From: Rikenella microfusus
Lineage (GTDB): Bacteria > Bacteroidota > Bacteroidia > Bacteroidales > SZUA-534
Assembly: GCA_020719105.1 (NCBI GenBank)
Contig: DYQV01000206.1
Coordinates: forward strand, 1-5,214
Length of the DNA: 5,214 bases
Direction of reading: 5' to 3'
The notes under the pieces were generated by a model, which was not told the origin of the DNA, did not search any database, and saw nothing but the letters and a program-made list of their open reading frames with translations. Positions 1 to 5,214 of the stretch are shown here, in pieces; positions within the stretch are counted from its first letter, which is position 1; each line of letters begins with the position of its first letter. Made by a program: the position numbers and the translations under genes.

Positions 1-63
1 GATTACCTGTTAAATATAATCTCCGATTTTAATAATTGATTCATCGGATGACTTTTCGGACAT

Positions 64-140
64 GACTCGAGATTAGAGTTTAGAGATTTGAAGTTAGAAA
101 CCAGTAACTAGAAACTGTTACCCTGAAACCATAACCTACC
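64..140. repeat. Degenerate 7-bp tandem repeat array, about 11 units
   Basis: Read in steps of seven from position 64, the sequence divides into gactcga, gattaga, gtttaga, gatttga, agttaga, aaccagt, aactaga, aactgtt, accctga, aaccata, acctacc. The consensus is roughly (G/A)A(T/C)TAGA. Position 1 is always a purine, position 3 always a pyrimidine, and position 6 is G in 8 of 11 units. The first half favours G at position 1 and T at position 3; the second half favours A and C, so the units drift along the array. It is non-coding. Its function is unknown; it may be a decayed simple-sequence repeat. The seven-base register is directly visible, but the outer edges are approximate. Confidence 0.6.
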
Positions 141-283
141 TTTTCTTTGCGGTTACTATTATTTTACATTCATAAACATTATAAAAACCTCATTCAAATT
201 TATTAATCAATCCAAGCAACCTTTTAATTCATCAATTCGTCAAATAGGGAAGTACGGAAGAAAATACAAACCAAATTTTTTTG

Positions 284-291
284 TACTTTTG
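284..291 (+). promoter_or_regulatory. Bacteroidota-type -7 promoter element (TACTTTTG) for the lipoprotein gene
   Basis: TACTTTTG matches the TAnnTTTG -7 consensus of the Bacteroidota primary sigma factor exactly. It lies 53 nt before the ATG at 345, which would give a leader of roughly 45-50 nt. No good TTG/TTTG -33 element is present 17-23 nt upstream; that interval reads as A-rich sequence. The promoter is therefore inferred from the -7 box and its position alone. Confidence 0.5.
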
Positions 292-344
292 TAACCGTTC
301 AATTTTTAAAATCGATTACCCATTTATAACTTAAACTAAATTGT

Positions 345-1748
345 ATGAAAAAGTTAATTTTTTATCTATTTATTGGAACAGTATTTTTTGCTGTGTCCTG
401 TACCGAGAAGGTACCTGCTGATGATAATACTTTCAGCGCAAAAAGTGTAGAAGAGAACAAACAAAGCATTGAGACCTCAGGAATCGAGATGATTAATGAA
501 ATGCAAGACATGGAACAAGAACCTGCCATGCAAGCCAACATAGCCATGGTAACCTTTATGGGAACCAGCGATCCTTTCGAAGGGAACAGTGGTTTGAATA
601 AAAAGGTTGTTTTGTCAAGAACCATTGCTTTTGCTCCTGTTTTTGCTTCTGCTAATTACAGCGAAACCGGAGTAGAGGGAATGCTCAAATCCATTCAGGC
701 AAATCCGTTGGAAGGTGATCCAGAAACCATTCAGGAATTGTATGATTTATTGGTTGGCGTTTATTCTTGGAATGCCACTACTGAAACATGGGACTATTCC
801 GATACCGGAACGATTATAAAATTCGAGTTTCCCTCAACTCAGGATGGTATAGTTAATAACGCAACCTATACCGTTTCTTATACCGGATACACTGGTCCTA
901 ACCCAATTGATGACTATACTGGTGATTTACCTCAAAATGTAGCTGCCGAACTAAAAGTAGATGAAACCTCTGTAATGTCATTTGTTGTTGATATAGCATA
1001 CAATGCGAGTGGATACCCCACATCCATTGAATCAACCTTAACTCTTGGCGAGTGGGTTTGGTACGCCATGGCCTCGAATACTAACAATGCAGCATTTGCT
1101 ACCGAATTTTCTTTCAAACATGCCAATAAAATATTGTTGCGGTTTACCTTAGATGCCGCCGGAAACTGGAGTAAAGAAAATATTGAAGCAAACACTACCT
1201 ACTACAAAGAAGTTTGGAATGAGGCTGGTTGGTATTGGGAAGAAGTGGAAGTCAGTAAGGATGAACCTTATGATTACTCAAATACTGATGTGCACAAAGT
1301 AATTAACAATGGAAATGCTTCTTTTCAAGCCATGGACCTAAAAATTGTTGGTTCCATTGATGTATTGAATTTTGGAAACGAAATGGAACGAATTGATGAA
1401 GCCTATAATTGGGAAACTCAGGAAGAACAAGCTGTGGCCGCACAAGTGGTAGCAATTAATAAATACGTAAGCTTAAGCTTGCGCTATGCCGACAACAATG
1501 AAATTATTGCCTTGGTAGAAGCCTTCCCGGTTTCAGAAGAATACACTTATCAGGAATACTGGTATGACAATGAATGGCATGAAACCCCAAGAACCGTAAC
1601 AGAAACAAATTATTGGTTCGATATGCGTTTTGTATTTGCCGATGGTTCAAAAGTGGATGCCGAAACCTATTTTGGCGAAGGTTTTGATGATTTAATTGAT
1701 GAGTTTGAAGCGTATATGGAAGATTTAGAAAATACGTACACAAAATAA
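345..1748 (+). CDS. Putative outer-membrane lipoprotein of unknown function (467 aa)
   Basis: I do not recognise a named family. The N-terminus is a lipoprotein signal peptide: MKK, a hydrophobic core at residues 4-17, then AVSC with the lipidated cysteine at residue 19, so the mature protein should be membrane-anchored in the envelope. Residues 30-68 are rich in Glu, Gln and Met and probably helical. Residues 135-435 alternate polar and hydrophobic residues in a beta-rich pattern. Three aromatic segments stand out: YSWNATTETWDY (140-151), YYKEVWNEAGWYWEEVEV (286-303) and YQEYWYDNEWHETP (402-415). Each has paired tryptophans around a turn. The C-terminus (434-467) is acidic and probably helical. 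There is no catalytic motif and no T9SS sorting tail. Acidic residues follow the cysteine (TEKVPADD), but they do not clearly match a surface-export signal. The ATG at 345 has an AT-rich leader without a Shine-Dalgarno sequence, as is usual in this phylum, and gives an intact signal peptide. The gene appears monocistronic and ends just before a terminator. General layout resembles uncharacterised Bacteroidota lipoproteins; the function is open. Confidence 0.85.
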   Translation: MKKLIFYLFIGTVFFAVSCTEKVPADDNTFSAKSVEENKQSIETSGIEMINEMQDMEQEPAMQANIAMVTFMGTSDPFEGNSGLNKKVVLSRTIAFAPVFASANYSETGVEGMLKSIQANPLEGDPETIQELYDLLVGVYSWNATTETWDYSDTGTIIKFEFPSTQDGIVNNATYTVSYTGYTGPNPIDDYTGDLPQNVAAELKVDETSVMSFVVDIAYNASGYPTSIESTLTLGEWVWYAMASNTNNAAFATEFSFKHANKILLRFTLDAAGNWSKENIEANTTYYKEVWNEAGWYWEEVEVSKDEPYDYSNTDVHKVINNGNASFQAMDLKIVGSIDVLNFGNEMERIDEAYNWETQEEQAVAAQVVAINKYVSLSLRYADNNEIIALVEAFPVSEEYTYQEYWYDNEWHETPRTVTETNYWFDMRFVFADGSKVDAETYFGEGFDDLIDEFEAYMEDLENTYTK

Positions 1749-1753
1749 TTAGT

Positions 1754-1783
1754 AAAAAGCCGGGTTTGAAACCCGGCTTTTTT
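1754..1783. terminator. Bidirectional rho-independent terminator between convergent genes
   Basis: GCCGGGT (1759-1765) pairs with ACCCGGC (1771-1777) around a TTGAA loop, and the loop ends TT/AA can pair further. The stem is flanked by AAAAA (1754-1758) and TTTTTT (1778-1783), so either transcript shows a GC-rich stem followed by a U-tract. It starts 5 nt after the stop of the plus-strand lipoprotein gene. For the minus-strand operon it lies about 110 nt beyond the DUF4249 stop. Confidence 0.92.
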
Positions 1784-1893
1784 ATATCACTTCATTTATT
1801 CTACTGACAAAATCTTTAAAAGAATAAGTCCCGCTTTTTCCAAGTTTCCACTTTACCCATTTGCAATTTCCAACATTCTGCTTTTGTATAATA
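1784..1893 (-). other. 3' untranslated region of the receptor-DUF4249 operon
   Basis: These 110 bases lie between the DUF4249 stop (TAG at 1896-1894) and the shared terminator. A minus-strand reading frame stays open through here and into the DUF4249 gene (1991-1782), but it is out of frame with that gene and shows no recognisable domain. I saw no tRNA-like or riboswitch-like fold. Confidence 0.5.
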
Positions 1894-2751
1894 CTATTTT
1901 GCAATAATCTGATAATAGGTTGAACCATACCCGCACCAAATTCCCAACCCATTGGTAACATTCGATTTAACACGGGCATTGTTCGAGGCAAAAGGGTTTC
2001 CCGTATTAATTATTTCTTTTTGAAAACTATTCCAAAATTCGAAGGAACTTTTGTCAATAGAAGTAGCTTTTAGCATGATGGTATCGCCTAAGGTATAAAA
2101 CAATTCGTCCTCCTTATTCGTTGATGTTTTATTCCCTTTATAGAGCGATACCCTGATTTCCTGACCATTGAAGTATTCATCGTTAAAATTTGGAAAATAG
2201 GTAGGGATGTATTTTGTGTCTTTATTATTAATTTGAGTAAGGGTGCGGTAATAATTTTTTGCGTCAACCGGGTCGGTAAATTTTAGCCAAACTAAACCCA
2301 AGCTGTCTTTCTCAGGTTCCAATGCAAACCATACGCTATCCAACGTTACAGGTACTGGAATGGTTGTAGTTGCAACCACATTAATTCCGGCATATTCCAC
2401 GGTTAGAGTATAGGTTTTTCCTACTTCTCCTTTTATTGAGGTTCCTATGTACAAATAGGGAGGAAAATACACATTATTAGGTTTTAAGGTCAGTACTTCA
2501 CTTACTTCACCGTTACTAATTGTTGCTTTTGCCCGGGTGAGGGCATAATCGCGCAAACTGGCTGAATCAATATCAGAAAAGTAAGGCGCACTTAATGTTA
2601 GTAATACCTGCGGAAATTTTCCTTGCTCAATCCACCCATCAATTACTATTTTGCTTTGGTAGTCCTCCATCTCAAAATTTGGTTCATAGCACGATTGGTA
2701 TAAGCCCAATCCTGCAAATAGTATCAAAAACAGTAGTTGAACGTGCTTCAT
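1894..2751 (-). CDS. DUF4249 domain-containing lipoprotein (285 aa)
   Basis: This is a predicted outer-membrane lipoprotein of the DUF4249 family, which is found in Bacteroidota and has no established biochemical role. The signal peptide is MKH, a hydrophobic core (residues 5-17), then YQSC with the lipid-anchor cysteine at residue 21; the -3 position is Tyr rather than the usual Leu. Family-type features follow in order. They are an opening strand pair, KIVIDGWIEQGKFPQVLLTL (34-53); KATISNGEVSEVLTL (75-89); EVGKTYTLTVEYAG (109-122); TTIPVPVTLDSVWF (129-142); and FTDPVDAKNYYRT (158-170). DEYFNGQEI (191-199) and the C-terminal segment NTGNPFASN...SNVTNGLGIWCGYGS (249-277) complete the set. The length is at the short end of the family's usual range, but the C-terminal signature is complete, so it does not look truncated. 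The ATG is 3 bp beyond the receptor stop (TAA, AGT spacer region, ATG), which indicates co-transcription and possibly translational coupling. A role as accessory or substrate-binding partner of the receptor is inferred from this pairing. The family call rests on remembered motifs, not a search. Confidence 0.85.
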   Translation of the reverse strand: MKHVQLLFLILFAGLGLYQSCYEPNFEMEDYQSKIVIDGWIEQGKFPQVLLTLSAPYFSDIDSASLRDYALTRAKATISNGEVSEVLTLKPNNVYFPPYLYIGTSIKGEVGKTYTLTVEYAGINVVATTTIPVPVTLDSVWFALEPEKDSLGLVWLKFTDPVDAKNYYRTLTQINNKDTKYIPTYFPNFNDEYFNGQEIRVSLYKGNKTSTNKEDELFYTLGDTIMLKATSIDKSSFEFWNSFQKEIINTGNPFASNNARVKSNVTNGLGIWCGYGSTYYQIIAK

Positions 2752-2754
2752 AGT

Positions 2755-5193
2755 TTAAAATTTAAACGACCAGGTAACCGATGGCAATATGGGGAAAAGA
2801 GATATTTGTTTAGGCGCCACGCTGAGGTAATAGTTTTCGATATCACCTTTCACCTGAAAGTATATGAAATAAGGGTTGGCTCTATTATAAACATTATAAA
2901 CCGAAAATATAAGGGATGATTCCCAATTGTTCCGCTTCATTAGCTGGCAGGTTGCGGAAATGTCGAGCCGGTGATAGGGAGGCATCCGGAAAGAATTGGC
3001 TGACGTATAATCGTTGGCTACATTACCTTGTATTATATACCTTCCGGTTGGCAAAGTCATGGCATTTCCCGTGGCATAAATAAAAACTGCCGAAAGATTC
3101 CAACGGTTGCTTAATTCATGATTCATAGTTATAGCAAGGTCGTGAATGCGGTCGTACTTAGCTGGAAAAGGTTCTCCATTATTGATTTCATCGAACTGCC
3201 TCAATGTTCTCGAAAGAGTGTAACTGACAGAACCTGTGGTTTTTCCCAACTGTTTTTTCACAAAAAATTCTATTCCATAAGCTTTCCCCGAACCGGTAAT
3301 TATATTTTGTTCAATTTTGGTGTTATCAAAATTATCCAAAACCCCATTCAAAAATTCAATTTGATTGTTCAGTTTTTTGTAATAGGCTTCTACAGAAGTT
3401 TCAATTGTATTGCTAAAGAAATTTCTGAAATATCCCAAAGTTACCAATCCTACTCTTTGTGGATCAATGAATTGGGCGCTTGGAAACCAAACATCGGTGG
3501 GTAACGAAACCGTTCCTACCGATGCCAAATGAATAAACTGGTGCGTGAGCGAAAAGGTTCCTTTAACCGATGATTGGGAATTAAGAAGAAAAACCCAGGA
3601 AAGATTAGGATCCCAAGTTAAAAAATCTTTTACATTCTGATTTTTCGCATAGACCGTGGAATCGTCAATTTGCCCAACTTCGTTCCGGCTATATTGGGTA
3701 TAGGGTCCTACATGCTGGAAATAGGTTTGGCGTATTCCCGCTGAAATACTAAAATTGGAAGTGAATGAATAATCTCCTTGAAGGTAAATGGCCCCTTCGT
3801 TTGAAAAATATTGGTTGGTATTACTAAAATTAACCTTTTCAACATCAATGGCTACTTTATTAGGGGTGAGCACATGCCGTGTATAAGCAACCCCGTATTT
3901 TAAGCGGCTGTTATCGGAGAGTTTATGGGTAAAGTCAAGGTTCTGAAACCAATCCCGTACTCCCGAATACAAATTGAACTTATAGGTGTTAAATCCTGCA
4001 TCTATCTCAAAAAAGTAATTGGTAACACCCAAGGTATAACCTACCGAAATGTTATCCGATAAAGAATGCCTAATGTTGGCATTACCTGCCAAATTAGCCC
4101 AGTTCATTTTATTTGAAACTGAAAACTTTTCATCGCTAAGGGAATACTTGTCTTTACTGCCAAAGGCCGAAATGGTTAATCGGGTTTTTGTTCCTAACTG
4201 GTGGGTAAATTTTATATTCCCATCATAAAAATAATAATTGGTTTGTTCAAAAAAGTTTTTCGACAAGGGAATGAATGGCTGCGACAGCAACTCAATAACA
4301 TCGAGATACGTTCGTCTGCCGGAAATAATTAGGGAGCCTTTCCCTTTATTTAAAGGGCTTTCCAAAGTTAAATCGCTGGAAAGCAGTCCCACGCTGCCGC
4401 TTCCGGAAAATTTTTCACGATTGCCTTCTTTCATGGCAAGGTCAATAACCGATGAAGTTTTCCCTCCGTAATTTGCCGGAATGCCGCCCTTTATTAAACG
4501 TACCTGACTTAAAATATCGGAATTAAAAACCGGAAAAAACCCCAATAAATGAGACGGGTTGTACAAGGGCATGTTTTCGAGCAAAATAAGGTTCTGCCCG
4601 GCATCGCCCCCACGCACATATATTCCTGTATTTCCCTCGCCAACACTCTGAACACCGGGAGTTAGTCTGATGGCGTTTATTATGTCCGGCTCACCCATCA
4701 AGGTTGGCAATTTGCTCATTTGTTTGCTGTCAATTTGCAATACACCAGCCTGCACCGAGGTTACATTTTCATCGGATTTTCGTGACGAGATAGTAACCGA
4801 TTCCACCTCAACAGATATTGGAGCTAATTGTACTTTTAGGGTTTCGTTTTTAATAAGGGAAAAGGATCGTTCCATGGTTTGATAGCCTAAAAAAGAAACC
4901 CTCAGTTGATAAATCCCTGAAGGAATTTCCAGTTCAAATCTTCCGGAAGCATCAGAAACAGTGCCCTTGTTAATGGACAGGATTTCCACTGAAGCACTGG
5001 GTAAAGATTCGTGGGTTACTGAATCGGTTACAGTACCACTCAGCACATATAATTGCTGTGCAATAAGGTTATCGGTAAAAGTAAAAAACAGAAAAAATAT
5101 AAGTAAACTGCGAGCCAATTTTGAATATTTAGACTCCAAAAATAGTAATATTCGACCAATACCCAAATTGAGCGATTTGAAAAGGCAAATCAC
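2755..5193 (-). CDS. TonB-dependent outer-membrane receptor with N-terminal carboxypeptidase-regulatory-like domain (up to 812 aa)
   Basis: This is a 22-strand-type outer-membrane barrel expected to import a substrate using energy passed from TonB-ExbBD. From the GTG at 5193 the layout is: a signal peptide core, ARSLLIFFLFFTFTDNLIA (27-45), with likely cleavage before QQ; then a CarboxypepD_reg-like beta domain at 51-125 (SGTVTDSVTHESLPSASVEI, then DASGRFELEIPSG, then FLGYQT). A TonB-box-like stretch, VESVTISSR (130-138), comes next. The plug domain spans about 150-255, with LPTLMGEPDIINAIRLTPGV (162-181), GIYVRGGDAGQNLILLE (190-206) and VRLIKGGIPANYGGKTSSVI (231-250). The barrel runs from about 260 to 812 and ends WSFKF, with the terminal Phe typical of barrel proteins. 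Length is normal for this receptor type. The start is uncertain. A TGA lies immediately upstream of the GTG, and no in-frame ATG occurs before codon 107. TTG at 5118 would give a compact signal peptide (MARSLLIFF...LIA, 787 aa) and lies downstream of a promoter match; the longest frame is reported here. First gene of a pair with DUF4249. Substrate unknown. Confidence 0.93.
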   Translation of the reverse strand: MICLFKSLNLGIGRILLFLESKYSKLARSLLIFFLFFTFTDNLIAQQLYVLSGTVTDSVTHESLPSASVEILSINKGTVSDASGRFELEIPSGIYQLRVSFLGYQTMERSFSLIKNETLKVQLAPISVEVESVTISSRKSDENVTSVQAGVLQIDSKQMSKLPTLMGEPDIINAIRLTPGVQSVGEGNTGIYVRGGDAGQNLILLENMPLYNPSHLLGFFPVFNSDILSQVRLIKGGIPANYGGKTSSVIDLAMKEGNREKFSGSGSVGLLSSDLTLESPLNKGKGSLIISGRRTYLDVIELLSQPFIPLSKNFFEQTNYYFYDGNIKFTHQLGTKTRLTISAFGSKDKYSLSDEKFSVSNKMNWANLAGNANIRHSLSDNISVGYTLGVTNYFFEIDAGFNTYKFNLYSGVRDWFQNLDFTHKLSDNSRLKYGVAYTRHVLTPNKVAIDVEKVNFSNTNQYFSNEGAIYLQGDYSFTSNFSISAGIRQTYFQHVGPYTQYSRNEVGQIDDSTVYAKNQNVKDFLTWDPNLSWVFLLNSQSSVKGTFSLTHQFIHLASVGTVSLPTDVWFPSAQFIDPQRVGLVTLGYFRNFFSNTIETSVEAYYKKLNNQIEFLNGVLDNFDNTKIEQNIITGSGKAYGIEFFVKKQLGKTTGSVSYTLSRTLRQFDEINNGEPFPAKYDRIHDLAITMNHELSNRWNLSAVFIYATGNAMTLPTGRYIIQGNVANDYTSANSFRMPPYHRLDISATCQLMKRNNWESSLIFSVYNVYNRANPYFIYFQVKGDIENYYLSVAPKQISLFPILPSVTWSFKF
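5137..5167 (-). promoter_or_regulatory. Candidate Bacteroidota promoter for the receptor-DUF4249 operon
   Basis: On the minus strand, TTTG (5167-5164) is followed after 19 nt by TATTTTTG (5144-5137). This matches the TTTG / TAnnTTTG (-33/-7) consensus at a usual spacing. Transcription would start near 5130, inside the longest open frame but upstream of the TTG at 5118. If the promoter is real, the GTG at 5193 and the TTG at 5139 cannot be the start used on this transcript. In AT-rich DNA part of such a match can arise by chance. Confidence 0.5.
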
Positions 5194-5214
5194 TCAATTG
5201 ACTGAGAAATTGTA

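Larger units (their letters stand above)
1..344. other. Intergenic leader upstream of the 467-residue lipoprotein gene
   Basis: No convincing complete gene lies here; stop codons interrupt all frames. The first 40 bases may hold the tail of an upstream plus-strand gene: one frame ends ...LPVKYNLRF at a TAA at 30-32, another ends ...IISDFNN at a TGA at 37-39. Too little is visible to choose. A weak inverted repeat, TCCGAT (22-27) and ATCGGA (43-48) with a 15-nt loop, follows and has no clean T-tract. Next come a degenerate heptamer array (64-140), an AT-rich stretch with a small imperfect tandem 8-mer (TTCATCAA/TTCGTCAA, 228-243), and the promoter-like element before the lipoprotein gene. Nothing recognisable as a riboswitch or RNA gene was seen. 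Confidence 0.7.

Noticed and set aside
10..63. Short minus-strand frame of 17 codons from an ATG at 63
   Set aside because: It is too short, has no leader signals, and shows no similarity I recognise.
195..202. CAAATTTA, a minus-strand match to the TAnnTTTG -7 element
   Set aside because: There is no CAAA (-33) at 17-23 nt on the right side, and no supportable minus-strand gene lies to its left.
1469..1480. Perfect 12-bp palindrome AAGCTTAAGCTT
   Set aside because: It lies within the lipoprotein gene and encodes a Ser-Leu repeat in a beta-like stretch, so it is best explained by coding coincidence.
362..1743. Three minus-strand open frames opposite the lipoprotein gene (362-625, 932-1195, 1504-1743)
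   Set aside because: They are antisense to a well-supported gene, have no domain-like features, and look like chance open frames.
1782..1991. Minus-strand open frame of 69 codons running from inside the DUF4249 gene to the terminator
   Set aside because: It starts inside the conserved C-terminal signature of DUF4249 in another frame and has no recognisable domain or separate start signal. DUF4249 ends normally without it, so it is also not a frameshifted extension.
2737..4882. Plus-strand open frames opposite the receptor gene (2737-2919, 3118-3504, 4238-4471, 4670-4882)
   Set aside because: They lie antisense to conserved receptor coding sequence. Their translations show no family features.

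Overview
The window looks like chromosomal DNA of a Bacteroidota (Bacteroidetes) bacterium, lineage within the phylum not determined. The evidence is a TonB-dependent receptor with an N-terminal carboxypeptidase-regulatory-like domain, a DUF4249 lipoprotein encoded directly behind it, AT-rich leaders without Shine-Dalgarno sequences, and two matches to the phylum's TAnnTTTG -7 promoter element.

Layout from left to right: 1-344 is a non-coding leader holding a degenerate 7-bp tandem array (64-140) and a promoter-like element (284-291). 345-1748 (+) encodes a 467-residue lipoprotein of unknown function. 1754-1783 is a strong hairpin flanked by an A-tract and a T-tract, so it can terminate transcription from both sides. 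1784-1893 is the 3' untranslated region of the opposing operon. 1894-2751 (-) encodes a DUF4249 lipoprotein, and 2755-5193 (-) encodes a TonB-dependent outer-membrane receptor. The two minus-strand genes are 3 bp apart and are read receptor first, then lipoprotein. They converge on the plus-strand gene at the shared terminator.

The receptor and DUF4249 protein probably form a two-gene outer-membrane uptake unit: a TonB-powered beta-barrel with a lipid-anchored partner. No substrate can be read from the sequence. The plus-strand lipoprotein has its own promoter-like signal, and only its position links it to the uptake pair.

The points most worth checking are the receptor start (no in-frame ATG before codon 107, and a good promoter match inside the leader), the heptamer array, and the unrecognised lipoprotein. 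I saw no tRNA, rRNA, CRISPR array, insertion sequence, phage gene or defence system. Apart from these points the window looks like ordinary Bacteroidota chromosome.
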